Assembly: GCA_015075555.1 (NCBI GenBank)
Contig: JABTUD010000001.1
Coordinates: 62,001 to 126,000, forward strand
DNA: 64,000 nucleotides
Source of the DNA: Thermoflexaceae bacterium
Lineage (GTDB): Bacteria > Chloroflexota > Dehalococcoidia > Tepidiformales > Tepidiformaceae
Reading direction: 5' to 3'
This document shows, piece by piece, positions 27,001-34,951 of the stretch. Within the stretch, counting starts at the first letter, position 1. Every line of letters starts with the position of its first letter. The notes beneath the pieces are model-generated. The model saw only the letters and a list, made by a program, of their open reading frames with translations. It did not search any database and was not told the DNA's origin. A program made the translations under genes and the position numbers.

Positions 27001-27493
27001 GGCGGTCAGCGCCCTGAAGCAGGCTTTCCGGCCCTCGGCAGAGCCACCACCTCCCCCGCTGCCACCCGCTCCCGCAATCGACCTGCCGCTGAGCGCCCAT
27101 ATCCCCGCCAACTACATCTCCGACCTCCACACCCGGCTCGCCGTCTACGAGAGAATCGCGAGCATCGAGGCCGCCGAGGGCGTCGGTGAAATGCACGGGG
27201 AACTCCACGACCGGTTTGGGCAAGTACCGCTTGCCGTGGACAACCTCCTCTACATCCAGCTCCTGAAGACCGTAGCGCGGCGGGCCCGGATAGAGAGCAT
27301 CAACACCGCCGAGCAGATGTTCCACATGCGCGTGCGTGGCGGCCTCAGCGATGAACAGCGGCGGCGGGTCTCGGCCCTCGGCCTGCCGGGGGTGATTGCA
27401 GGGCCAAACCAGGTGAGGGTCGACCGTGTCACCCACGCCACCGATTGGATGGCGCTGCTCGTGCGAATCGCCCGCACCCTCGCCGCCCCCTGA
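24098..27493 (+). CDS. mfd: Mfd transcription-repair coupling factor
   Basis: Mfd removes stalled RNA polymerase at DNA lesions and recruits UvrA. The 1131-residue product is full length. It has an N-terminal UvrB-homology region (RERSLPYELARTDRAGRVER-like segment, then RRGGIIDIWP), the CarD-like polymerase-interaction domain starting near residue 466 (GDYLVHADHGIARFGGL), and the helicase core with ICGDVGYGKTEVA (about 612), DEEQRFGV (about 715) and LSATPIPRTLQMS. A C-terminal TRCF domain follows. The start is TTG 24098 with AGGAG eight bases upstream. uvrA also lies in this window. Confidence 0.95.
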   Translation: MLAGAVAPFAPGGDGPVCLGVPETAKAAIAAALASRCHGPVLLLAPAPARAQSLFEELALFLPDLPLARLPERESLPYELARTDRAGRVERARALALLAGSDPGVVVASWAAASERCAGPGEQQSGGIELHTGQRHEPLRLVSELEGLGYEAGYLADEPGTVARRGGIIDIWPAGGEHPFRIEFLGNEIESIRRVELSTQRSVEHAGAARITPLATGTRAARDAARTLLDRAGMQGGEEVREQLELVAGGERSDFEDFLEPLLSRSTALDHLSPSAMLIIDDHDDGREALARLGEQIERARAEQEARGTIPPGLPALNADAAEFAAAVAAWTRAVRLQRFGTEELGAHRPPLIATPGFAGKLKPLARQLQVWAGQGMAVVVASQQALRIAELMDEDGIPCTLARTLPGPPRGGEIAVVPLAVAGGLTLEAQLILISDTEIFGFRKRRRPSRQRTGIRSDLISSIEEGDYLVHADHGIARFGGLVRRSIDGLEREYLELQYAQGDRLYAPVDQLEAVSRYVGPTGHPPSLTRLGSGEWSRARRKVRQAVVEMAQDLLELYAKREVARGFAFPPDNAWQMEMEAAFPFVETPDQLEAIHAVKGDMERSRPMDRLICGDVGYGKTEVAIRAAFKAVMAGKQTGVLVPTTVLAEQHGATFRERTAGFPVRVEVLSRFRSEQEQREIVTATARGEVDILIGTHRLLQKDVEFKDLGLVIIDEEQRFGVAHKERLKEMRAEVDFLTLSATPIPRTLQMSLAGIRDMSTVMTPPEERLPIRTYVMEWDDEIIHEAVDRELQRGGQVYFVHNRVHDIERVVARIRNIIPEASIGVGHGQMPEEQLERVMMEFSAGDHDVLVCTTIIESGLDIPNVNTIIIDQANQLGLAQLYQLRGRVGRGANRAYAYLLYNRDRAMGESAQKRLEAVFEATELGAGFQIALRDLEIRGAGNVLGTEQSGHIASVGFDMYSKLVAEAVSALKQAFRPSAEPPPPPLPPAPAIDLPLSAHIPANYISDLHTRLAVYERIASIEAAEGVGEMHGELHDRFGQVPLAVDNLLYIQLLKTVARRARIESINTAEQMFHMRVRGGLSDEQRRRVSALGLPGVIAGPNQVRVDRVTHATDWMALLVRIARTLAAP

Positions 27494-27558
27494 CGCCCGC
27501 GACAGGCGCCGTCACACTGTGCTGTAATGCGCCCACTATCCGGATGTGGAGGGACCAG

Positions 27559-28464
27559 TTGGACGAGCTCAACACCGCACAGCGGGTCTTCGTCAGCTAC
27601 ATCGACAAGTCGCGTGAGTACTACCTCGCCCAGGGATTCGGCAATCCATACCGCTGGGCCCATAACCGGGAGGCGCCTTTCGCGCGCCTGCCGCGCCCAC
27701 TGGCTGCATGCCGCATCGGGCTGGTGACCACCGCCATGCCGCTGGAAGGCCGGGACGGCGTCCCGCCTGCCGAAGCACCGGAGAAGGTGGCCTACGCGGC
27801 CCCCCTCGACCCGGCGCCGGCCCGGCTCTTCACCCAGGACCTTGCCTGGGATAAAGAGGCCACGAACACCGACGACCTCGGCTCGTACTTCCCGGTTCAC
27901 AGGCTCCGGGAGCTCGTGGCTTCGGGCCGCATCGGCAGCCTCTCACCCCGGTTCTACGGCGTTCCCACGTCTTACAGTCAACGCCAGACCAACGCCATTG
28001 ATGCCCCGGCCCTGCTCGGCTGGTGCCGTGAGGACAGTGTCGATGCCGCACTGCTGGTTGGCCTCTGACCGGTGTGCCACCAGACCGTGAGTCTGGTCGC
28101 CCGGCACCTGGAAGCGAACGGCATACCGACGGTGGTACTTGGCTCCGCGCGCGACATCGTTGAGCAGTGCGGCGTGCCCAGGTTCCTCTTCACTGACTTC
28201 CCACTGGGGAATCCCTGCGGAGCACCAGGCGACGTCGGGATGCAGCGAACCATCGCGGGGATGGCGCTTGACCTTCTCGAATGCGCCGCTTTTCCCCGCA
28301 CCACGCTCCAGACCCCTTTCGCGTGGCCAAACGAGGCCTGGCGGGCAGGCTACATGCGCATCAGGCCCGAAGACGCCGCCCGCATGCACGAGATGGGGGA
28401 GGAGAGACGCCGCGAACAGAGTGAGCAAAAGGCTCGTGCGGCCGCAGAAAGGAGCCGACTTTGA
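27559..28464 (+). CDS. GrdB-like reductase-family selenoprotein with in-frame TGA (Sec170)
   Basis: Two open segments in the same frame are separated by one TGA (28066-28068). Read through, they give a 301-residue protein of the glycine/sarcosine/betaine reductase selenoprotein B family. Its motifs include IGLVTTAMPLEG, SVDAALLVGL-U-PVCHQT, HLEANGIPTVVLG and LFTDFPLGNPCGAP. The TGA replaces the first cysteine of the CPVC motif that I recall in Cys-containing relatives, giving U-x-x-C as in GrdB itself. A SECIS-like hairpin follows the TGA. TTG 27559 follows GGAGGG; ATG 27544 is an alternative. Function is probably a thiol/selenol redox reaction, substrate unknown. A nonsense mutation is the competing reading. 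Confidence 0.78.
28074..28107 (+). promoter_or_regulatory. Bacterial SECIS-like hairpin
   Basis: Five bases after the TGA a stem forms from GTGCC (28074-28078) with GGCAC (28103-28107). It continues as ACCAGAC (28079-28085) with GTCTGGT (28091-28097), all Watson-Crick, with a 5-base bulge on the 3' side. The loop is CGTGA (28086-28090), with G as its second base, 17 bases after the TGA. This meets the published description of bacterial SECIS elements (apical loop 16-37 bases downstream, G in the first two loop positions). Confidence 0.75.
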
Positions 28465-28829
28465 CTATCGTTGTCCTGCGCAGCTTTACTATCGAAAAAG
28501 GCACGTTCACTGAATTCGAGCGGCTCTCGCGCGAAGAAGTCTGGCCTTACATGGAGGCGCGCGGCTGCAAGATCCCTGGGCTCTTCCAGAATCTGCACGG
28601 CGGCCCCAGTGACGAAGTCCTGACGCTCACGGCCTACGATTCCCTTGCCCACTGGGAATCGACGAGACTCAACGTCCCTCCCCCGGCCGGCTCGTCCCCG
28701 GAGGTCGTTGAGCTGGCTCGGAAGGCGGCGGAGGCCGGGCAGGTGCGAAACAGGTTCACGCGCGTTTCGAGCACGCGTGTGATGCGCCTGGTGACCCCCT
28801 GGGTCGACTACGGCGTGAAGCCCCTGTGA
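28461..28829 (+). CDS. NIPSNAP/dimeric alpha-beta barrel-like protein
   Basis: A 122-residue protein resembling the NIPSNAP or ABM-type dimeric alpha-beta barrel: VVLRSFTIEKGTFTEFERLSREEVWPYMEARG, then IPGLFQNLHGGPSDEVLTLTAYDSLAHWESTR. Such proteins bind small ligands or act as mono-oxygenase-like enzymes; the role is unknown here. The start is TTG 28461 with AAAGGAG upstream. It overlaps the selenoprotein stop in TTGA, so the pair is probably translated together. Confidence 0.75.
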   Translation: MTIVVLRSFTIEKGTFTEFERLSREEVWPYMEARGCKIPGLFQNLHGGPSDEVLTLTAYDSLAHWESTRLNVPPPAGSSPEVVELARKAAEAGQVRNRFTRVSSTRVMRLVTPWVDYGVKPL

Positions 28830-28833
28830 ACCT

Positions 28834-28995
28834 GTGGACCGCTGGGAACGACGCGCGAAGAAGCTGGAAGGCCGGCGCAGCCGCATGGAGAAGCACGGCC
28901 GCTCAATCCTGACCGCTATCTCGTCCGCCGAGAAGCGCCGCATCGAGGCCCTTCGCAAACGGGCAACCCGGCGCGCTCCCGGACGCCGGGACTGA
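28834..28995 (+). CDS. Small basic protein (53 residues)
   Basis: GTG 28834 opens 53 codons ending TGA 28995. The product is rich in Arg and Lys (MDRWERRAKKLEGRRSRMEK, then HGRSILTAISSAEKRRIEAL) and is probably a single charged helix or helix pair. It begins five bases after the NIPSNAP-like gene stop and has the codon bias of its neighbours. I do not recognise a named family. It might bind nucleic acid, by charge alone. It fills most of an otherwise empty 220-base gap. Confidence 0.55.
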   Translation: MDRWERRAKKLEGRRSRMEKHGRSILTAISSAEKRRIEALRKRATRRAPGRRD

Positions 28996-29052
28996 GGGCA
29001 CATCAAGTAGCCGGAATGGCCCGGTAGCGGGCTCGCACGCCATACTGGGATT

Positions 29053-29919
29053 GTGCGTGCAGACAACCTGTTCACGATGCTCTCGGCGTTCCAGCCGGGA
29101 TCGTCCGCCACCCCTTTCGAGAACTACTGCACCAGCGGCCTCGCCTATTTCCTCGCTCAGAAGCACCGGATGCTGGTCGCGCTCTTCGCGCAGGCAGCGG
29201 GCGCGACCGGCGAAGAGCTCGCCGTTGTCGAAGTGCAGCCGAAGCTGGCCGGTGCAGGCTTCGCTGACCTGCTGCTCACCTTCGAAGGCGGGACGCGCGC
29301 GCTCGTGGAAGTGCAGGTCGAGACCGGCGCCGATGAGAGCGCCCTTCCCGCGCTCCAGGCTGCAGCCGCGGAATGGCTCGGGCGGCCCGCGTTTGTAATG
29401 CTTGGACTTCGCCCCGTGGCGCCCCCTCCATGGCAGCCGCTGACATGGCTACAGGTAGTTGAAGCGCTCGAGGACGACCCCGACCCGCTTGCCCGCCAGT
29501 TCGCCGAGTTCGTTCTGCGCGACATCCAGGGCGTTGGCCCGGTGCCACTTGACCAGGCAATCGCCACCAACCGCCTCTACGCCCTTGGCGCGGCCGCTGT
29601 CAGGCGCCGGTTTGGTGATGGTGCACGTTATGTGAATAGCTCCTCAAGACCAGTGGCCAGCCGCTACAGGTATCTTGGCACCACCTTTGCCATCGATGGC
29701 GCTGCCATGGACTGTTGGGTCGGGCTCGTCAACGAGACGGTGCCCCTCGGCGAGCACTACCACCTGATGCTGGCAAGCAAAGAGCGGCCCCTCGAACGGG
29801 CAGGCGAACACCCGCGCGCCACCGGCGATTGGAAGTGGAGCCACTGGACCGGCCTCGGCCGGGTCGTGCGGCCTCTTACTGCTGAAGCCTACGACGAGCT
29901 GCTGAGCCGCCTCGTCTGA
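29053..29919 (+). CDS. Unknown protein with PD-(D/E)XK-like core
   Basis: A 288-residue protein I cannot assign to a named family. Residues about 60-110 read VEVQPKLAGAGFADLLLTFEGGTRALVEVQVETGADES. An Asp after a strand followed by E-V-Q in the next strand resembles the D...(D/E)xK(Q) core of restriction-like nucleases. The C-terminal half is a separate domain ending in WKWSHWTGLGRVVRPLTAEAYDELL. GTG 29053 lies 6 bases after CATACT (29041-29046), a -10-like box, consistent with a leaderless mRNA. Nuclease activity is only an inference. Confidence 0.65.
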   Translation: MRADNLFTMLSAFQPGSSATPFENYCTSGLAYFLAQKHRMLVALFAQAAGATGEELAVVEVQPKLAGAGFADLLLTFEGGTRALVEVQVETGADESALPALQAAAAEWLGRPAFVMLGLRPVAPPPWQPLTWLQVVEALEDDPDPLARQFAEFVLRDIQGVGPVPLDQAIATNRLYALGAAAVRRRFGDGARYVNSSSRPVASRYRYLGTTFAIDGAAMDCWVGLVNETVPLGEHYHLMLASKERPLERAGEHPRATGDWKWSHWTGLGRVVRPLTAEAYDELLSRLV

Positions 29920-29928
29920 GCGGGGACC

Positions 29929-30369
29929 CTAGCCTTCCCGGAGCTTCTTCAACTGACCGGCGTGGTCGTTCAGGTGAAAGGCCACGATGCCCATGAGGTT
30001 CATGACGCTGGTCTTGCCGAAGCGCGGCGCCTCGAATTCCGTCGCGATCTGTTCCTCGCTGAGACCATCGACCACGGCCATAAGCGCCTGGTGCGCGCTG
30101 CCGGTGCCGGCAACCGCGTCGGCCACGTCAGCGAACTGGGGCTGGCGACGCTCCGGCCCCGGTACTCCAAGCGCCGACGCGATCCCCGCGCCGAAGAACG
30201 TGGCGGCCCCTGCGATGTGCTCGGCGACCTGCCGGGCGTTCCATGCCTCCTCGCCCTCCCCGCTGGCAGCAGGCGCGCGCTCCCAGTGGGGCGCGGCCAG
30301 CTTCAACTCATCGAGATACCCATTGAGCGCATTCTGGATGTTGGCGTTGAGATCGGCGGGCGATGCCAT
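29929..30369 (-). CDS. DinB-like protein
   Basis: A 146-residue four-helix-bundle protein of the DinB/YfiT-like superfamily, metal-binding proteins often linked to bacillithiol or mycothiol transferases or to stress. The likely metal histidines are in WNARQVAEHIAGA and in the C-terminal AFHLNDHAGQLKKL (HxxxH). ATG 30369 follows AGGAGGG. The convergent gene ends 9 bases away. Biochemical role unknown. Confidence 0.82.
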   Translation of the reverse strand: MASPADLNANIQNALNGYLDELKLAAPHWERAPAASGEGEEAWNARQVAEHIAGAATFFGAGIASALGVPGPERRQPQFADVADAVAGTGSAHQALMAVVDGLSEEQIATEFEAPRFGKTSVMNLMGIVAFHLNDHAGQLKKLREG

Positions 30370-30480
30370 GGGTGTCCCTCCTGACAGGCTTGTAGCCGCT
30401 AAGTGTGAGCGACGGGGACCGAACGGGCTACCAGCGGATCACACGGGGGAACCTCACGCGGTGGCGGGGCTACCGGGCGT

Positions 30481-31470
30481 TCACGCCAGGTTCACGAGGA
30501 CTCGTCCGCGGATACGGCCCTGGAGGATTTTCGCGGTGGCCTCGGCGATGCCTTCGAGCGTAGTTTCGTGGGCGATGGTGTCGAGGAGACCGCGAGGCTT
30601 CAGGTCGCCGGCCAGCCTCTTCCAGATGGCCAGCCGCAACGGCATCGGACAGAAGACGGAGTCAATCCCCAGCAGGTTCACCCCCCTCAGGATGAAGGGG
30701 AAGACTGCCGTGCTTACCGCCGTGCCACCGGTGAGGCCCGAGAGGGCGATGGAGCCGCCGTACTTCGTCGTGCGGATGAGGTAGGCGGTGGTCGAGCCGC
30801 CGACCGGGTCGACCGCCCCGGCCCAGCGTTCGTTCTCGAGCGGGCGCGGCGATTCGGCGCTAACCTCGTCGCGCGAAAGCACCTCGGTTGCGCCAAGATC
30901 GCGGAGGAACTGGTGCTCCGAATCCTTTCCCGTGCTGCCGGCAACGGTGTAGCCAAGCCCGGCAAGCATCGAAACGGCCGTGCTTCCCACACCGCCAGTC
31001 GCGCCCGTAACCAGCACGGTTCCGTTCGCGGGCGCGAGCCCCATGCGTTCCATCTGGTGGACCGAGAGCGCCGCCGTGAAGCCGGCCGTGCCCAGCGCCA
31101 TGGCCTCTTTCGTAGTCAGCCCCGCCGGGAGGGGCACTACCCAATCCGCGGGCACGCGCGCCAGCTCAGCGAATCCCCCGGGATGGGCCACGCCGACGTC
31201 ATACCCGGTCACCACCACGGGGTCTCCCGGCTTGAAGCGCGTATCGGCGGAATCCCGCACGGTCCCGGCGAGATCGACCCCAATCGTCAGTGGATAGCTG
31301 CGCACCACCCGGCCGGCGGGAATGGAGGCGAGGCCGTCCTTATAGTTCACGCTCGACCACTCGACCCGGATGGTCACCTCGCCTGGCGGCAGCGCCGCCT
31401 CTTCCAGAGTGGTAACCCCGGCGGTGAACTGGTCATCGACCTTGTTGACAACGAATGCACGGTAAGACAT
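30481..31470 (-). CDS. YhdH/AcuI-type NADPH quinone/acrylyl-CoA reductase
   Basis: A 329-residue zinc-independent medium-chain dehydrogenase/reductase. The start matches the YhdH/AcuI family (YRAFVVNKVDDQF, then VEWSSVNYKDGLA), followed by IGVDLAGTV. The nucleotide-binding VLVTGATGGVGSTAVSML and the end GRIRGRVLVNL are also typical. AcuI reduces acryloyl-CoA to propanoyl-CoA; related members reduce quinones or enones, so the exact substrate is open. It is monocistronic between DinB and uvrA on the minus strand. Confidence 0.9.
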   Translation of the reverse strand: MSYRAFVVNKVDDQFTAGVTTLEEAALPPGEVTIRVEWSSVNYKDGLASIPAGRVVRSYPLTIGVDLAGTVRDSADTRFKPGDPVVVTGYDVGVAHPGGFAELARVPADWVVPLPAGLTTKEAMALGTAGFTAALSVHQMERMGLAPANGTVLVTGATGGVGSTAVSMLAGLGYTVAGSTGKDSEHQFLRDLGATEVLSRDEVSAESPRPLENERWAGAVDPVGGSTTAYLIRTTKYGGSIALSGLTGGTAVSTAVFPFILRGVNLLGIDSVFCPMPLRLAIWKRLAGDLKPRGLLDTIAHETTLEGIAEATAKILQGRIRGRVLVNLA

Positions 31471-31537
31471 TGCTCGCCCCAGCAGTGTAGATGGCTACGA
31501 TTCTGGAACGCCGGGCGGCTATGGTCTCGGAGGCGGG

Positions 31538-34500
31538 CTAGGACTGGCGTTTTTCACGGAGGCCTCGCTCGCTCGCCGTCTCCTTGCGGGGAGTGGCTGC
31601 CTGCCTCGCCCGCCTTGCTGCCGCCTTCGTCTCGGGGAGTGATGGGGGAGCGGCCGACTCACGCACAATGCGCGAGGCGAGCGCGGCCCCCGCTGCTGCG
31701 GCCGCCAACTCGGGCGGAGTGGTTCCGGGTGCGTTCTTCCCATTGGGCGACGAAGCTCGCATTGCGGCTCCCACGGGCGCCCTTGCCGCCTCAAGTAGGG
31801 GACGAAGGTACCGTCCGGTGTGGCTCCCGGCCACAAGCGCCAACTCCTCGGGGGTGCCTGTGGCGACCACCTCTCCGCCCCGGTCTCCCCCGAGCGGTCC
31901 AAGGTCGATGATGTGGTCGGCCGCCTTGATGACATCGAGATGGTGCTCGATCACCACCACCGTGTTCCCGGCATCAACGAGCCGCTGCAGGACGTTCAGC
32001 AGGTGCTCAACGTCCTGAAAGCTCAGCCCGGTTGTCGGCTCATCGAGGATGTAGAGCGTCTTGCCGGTGGAGCGGCGCGACAGCTCCGAAGCGAGCTTGA
32101 TTCGCTGCGCCTCGCCGCCAGAGAGCGTCGTGGCCGGCTGGCCCAGGTGGATGTAGCCGAGCCCGGTCGCTTCCAGGGTTTCGAGAATCCGTTTCACGCG
32201 CGGGAAGCGTTCGAAGAACTCGTGCGCTTCGGAGACGGTCATGTCGAGCACTTCGGCGATGTTCTTGCCCCGGAAGAGGATCTCGAGGGCGTCGCGGTTG
32301 TAGCGCTTGCCGTGGCACACCTCGCAGGGGACGGTCACGTCGGGCAGGAACTGCATCTCCACAACCTTGTAGCCATCGCCAGTGCACTCCTCGCAGCGTC
32401 CCCCCTTGACGTTGAAGCTGAAGCGGCCGGCCTTGTAGCCGCGCGCCTTTGCCTCGGGAACCGACGCGAAGAGATCGCGAACGAGGGTGAACGCGCCCGT
32501 GTAGGTGGCCGGGTTCGAGCGCGGCGTGCGCCCGATGGGTGATTGGTCGATGTCCACCACCTTGTCGATGCACTCGAGGCCTTCTATTGAGTCGTGCGCA
32601 CCCGGGCGCTGGCGCGCGCCATGTAACACCTGCAGCGCTCGCTTGACCAGGATCTCCGTCACGAGCGACGACTTGCCCGATCCCGACACGCCCGTAACCG
32701 CGACGAACTTGCCCAGCGGGATCTCAACGTCGACGTTGCGGAGGTTGTTCTCCCGGGCCCCGCGCACCCACAGCGACCGCCCGTTGCCCGGGCGGCGAGA
32801 AGCCGGGACGGCGATCTCCCGCCGCCCGGAGAGGTAGGCCCCCGTAATGCTGCCGGCGGATTCCCGGATCGCTTCGATGTCGCCGGCCGCGACAACATGC
32901 CCGCCGTGGACGCCTGCGCCCGGCCCCATGTCGATGATCCAGTCGGCCGCCCGCATCATCGCCTCGTCGTGCTCCACCACGAGCACGGTGTTGCCGAGGT
33001 CACGCAGGCGCTCGAGCGTCCGGATGAGCCGGTCGCCATCGATGGGGTGCAGGCCGATTGAAGGCTCGTCACATATGTAGAGCACACCCATCAGGGCCGA
33101 CCCGATCTGGGTGGCGAGCCTGATGCGCTGCGATTCCCCGCCCGACAGCGTCCCCGAGACGCGGTCCAGGGTGAGGTAGTCGAGCCCAACATCGACGAGG
33201 AACTCCAGGCGGCCCCGGATCTCCTTCAGGATCTGGTAGGCAATGGCCTGGTCGCGCCGGCCAAGGGGGGTTTCGGGAGAAGCGAGCCGGTCGGCCCAGG
33301 CGCGCGCCGCCGAGATGCTGAGCGATGTCACCCCCGAAATGGGCTCGCCATCCACCAGCACCGCAAGCGCCTCGGGGCGCAGCCGCCGCCCACGACATTC
33401 AGGGCACGGTCTGGCGGACATGTACTTCTCGATGTCGGCCCGCACATAGTCGGAGTCAGTCTCGCGGTAGCGGCGTTCCAGGTTCCGGACTACCCCTTCG
33501 AACTTCGCGTCGTAGAACTGCTCGCGCCCCTGCTGGTTGGTGAAGCGCAACCGCAGGCGCTGTTCGCCCACGCCATAGAGAACGGCGTTCACCTGGTCAG
33601 CGGTCAGCTCGCGCACTGGCTGGTGGACAGAGAAGCCGAAACGCTCCGCCGCCGCTTCGAGCTGCCGCATATACCAGCCTGCCACGCTGGGCGACTTCGA
33701 CCACGGCTCAATCGCGCCATCGGCGAGCGACTTCGAACGGTCGGGAATGACCAGGGTGGGGTCGACCTGCATTTCGACGCCAAGACCGGTGCACTTGGGG
33801 CAGGCGCCATGGGGGCTGTTGAAGCTGAAGGTGCGCGGCTCGATTTCGCCGAATGAATGGCCGTCGTACGGGCAGGCGAAGTGCTCGGAGAAGACGCGCT
33901 CGGCCGGGATTCCGCCCCCGGACTGCGGCGCCGCGCCGGCCAGGGCGATGTGCATAACACCGCCACCGAGCTTGAGCGCCGTTTCCACCGAATCGGCGAT
34001 GCGGCTGGTGGCCCCGGCATCGGACCCTGGTTCGGGCACGACCAGGCGGTCTACCACCACGTCGATGTCGTGCCGCTTGTTCTTGTCGACGGCGATCTCC
34101 TCGTCGAGATCCCGCACTTCGCCGTCGACCCGCACTCGCACGAAGCCCGCCTTGCGGGCCTCTTCGAAGATCGCGGCGTGCTCGCCCTTCTTTGCCCGCG
34201 CCACCGGCGCCAGCACGAGCAGGCGCGAGCCCGGCGGGTAACCCAGGGTCGCGTCCACGATCTGCTGAACCGACTGGCGCTCAATGGGGCGGCCGCATTT
34301 CGGGCAGTGTGGCTTGCCTACTCGCGCCCAGAGCAGGCGCATGTAGTCGTAGATCTCTGTCACCGTTCCGACCGTGGAACGCGGGTTGTTGGAAGTGCCC
34401 TTCTGGTCGATCGAGATCGCCGGGGAGAGCCCGTCGATGTGGTCCACGTCGGGCTTCTCCATGAGCCCGAGGAATTGCCGGGCGTAGGCGGAGAGCGACT

Positions 34501-34669
34501 CGACGTAGCGGCGCTGCCCCTCCGCATAGATCGTGTCGAAGGCAAGCGACGACTTGCCCGAGCCCGAAAGGCCCGTTATGACGACAAGCCGGTCGCGCGG
34601 GATCCGGACGTCGATGTTCTTGAGGTTGTGTTCGCGGGCGCCGCGGACTTCGATGTGGTCGAGGGGCAA
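31538..34669 (-). CDS. uvrA: UvrA, excinuclease ABC subunit A
   Basis: UvrA is the damage-recognition ATPase of nucleotide excision repair and works with UvrB, UvrC and Mfd. The 1043-residue product has two ABC modules with [13 protein letters not shown] and [13 protein letters not shown]. Signature motifs are [11 protein letters not shown] and [11 protein letters not shown], and the zinc-module cysteines include ACPKC and RCEEC with PCEVC. About 80 residues rich in Ala, Pro, Arg and Lys follow the last conserved motif, an unusual tail. The start is TTG 34669 with GGGAG upstream. An SOS-box-like sequence lies about 95 bases upstream. Confidence 0.96.
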   Translation of the reverse strand: MPLDHIEVRGAREHNLKNIDVRIPRDRLVVITGLSGSGKSSLAFDTIYAEGQRRYVESLSAYARQFLGLMEKPDVDHIDGLSPAISIDQKGTSNNPRSTVGTVTEIYDYMRLLWARVGKPHCPKCGRPIERQSVQQIVDATLGYPPGSRLLVLAPVARAKKGEHAAIFEEARKAGFVRVRVDGEVRDLDEEIAVDKNKRHDIDVVVDRLVVPEPGSDAGATSRIADSVETALKLGGGVMHIALAGAAPQSGGGIPAERVFSEHFACPYDGHSFGEIEPRTFSFNSPHGACPKCTGLGVEMQVDPTLVIPDRSKSLADGAIEPWSKSPSVAGWYMRQLEAAAERFGFSVHQPVRELTADQVNAVLYGVGEQRLRLRFTNQQGREQFYDAKFEGVVRNLERRYRETDSDYVRADIEKYMSARPCPECRGRRLRPEALAVLVDGEPISGVTSLSISAARAWADRLASPETPLGRRDQAIAYQILKEIRGRLEFLVDVGLDYLTLDRVSGTLSGGESQRIRLATQIGSALMGVLYICDEPSIGLHPIDGDRLIRTLERLRDLGNTVLVVEHDEAMMRAADWIIDMGPGAGVHGGHVVAAGDIEAIRESAGSITGAYLSGRREIAVPASRRPGNGRSLWVRGARENNLRNVDVEIPLGKFVAVTGVSGSGKSSLVTEILVKRALQVLHGARQRPGAHDSIEGLECIDKVVDIDQSPIGRTPRSNPATYTGAFTLVRDLFASVPEAKARGYKAGRFSFNVKGGRCEECTGDGYKVVEMQFLPDVTVPCEVCHGKRYNRDALEILFRGKNIAEVLDMTVSEAHEFFERFPRVKRILETLEATGLGYIHLGQPATTLSGGEAQRIKLASELSRRSTGKTLYILDEPTTGLSFQDVEHLLNVLQRLVDAGNTVVVIEHHLDVIKAADHIIDLGPLGGDRGGEVVATGTPEELALVAGSHTGRYLRPLLEAARAPVGAAMRASSPNGKNAPGTTPPELAAAAAGAALASRIVRESAAPPSLPETKAAARRARQAATPRKETASERGLREKRQS

Positions 34670-34718
34670 CGGGGGCTCCCTTGAGTGGTCTTCTCGCCTG
34701 CGCGGCGTCGCAAGATCC

Positions 34719-34724
34719 AGTGTA
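34719..34724 (-). promoter_or_regulatory. -10 box upstream of uvrA
   Basis: On the minus strand TACACT is preceded, after 19 bases, by TTGCGG, giving a plausible if slightly wide promoter about 50 bases ahead of the TTG start. The SOS box lies just upstream of it. Confidence 0.4.
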
Positions 34725-34762
34725 GCTGCCGCCTGCCAGCGCCCCGCAAGCGTACATCATTG

Positions 34763-34776
34763 CGAACACGCGTTCT
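34763..34776. promoter_or_regulatory. SOS (LexA) box candidate
   Basis: CGAAC-ACGC-GTTCT matches the Gram-positive-type LexA box CGAAC-N4-GTTCG at all but the last base. It lies in the divergent region between uvrA and a membrane-protein gene, next to the uvrA promoter. uvrA is a classical SOS gene, which supports the call. Confidence 0.65.
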
Positions 34777-34914
34777 ACTGTTGCAGGACGGGAATTGCTT
34801 CGGCAGCATGCATCTTGCCGGGGCGCAGAGTTCACTTCTGAATGCACCAGCGGCGCGATGCGGTCGCTCGAAGCGGGGGCGGGCCTGCCTGGCGAACCCT
34901 GGCTGGCTGGCGCG

Positions 34915-34943
34915 TTTGCAGCTACCACACCACTGGCTAGCAT
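34915..34943 (+). promoter_or_regulatory. Promoter of the membrane-protein gene (leaderless)
   Basis: TTTGCA (34915-34920), 17 bases, TAGCAT (34938-34943), then 8 bases to ATG 34952. The rest of the 282-base region back to uvrA holds only the SOS box and the uvrA promoter; no gene is evident in it. Confidence 0.5.
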
Positions 34944-34951
34944 CCAGCCCA

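Noticed and set aside
28066-28068. TGA read as an ordinary stop, giving a broken or two-gene locus
   Set aside because: The frame continues without a shift in conserved sequence, the stop replaces one Cys of the redox motif, and a SECIS-like hairpin follows. Kept as the alternative in the selenoprotein entry.
30370-30480. Possible regulatory structure between the DinB-like and AcuI-like genes
   Set aside because: Repeated GTAGCC-like words occur but form no convincing hairpin or promoter; only the DinB ribosome site is clear.
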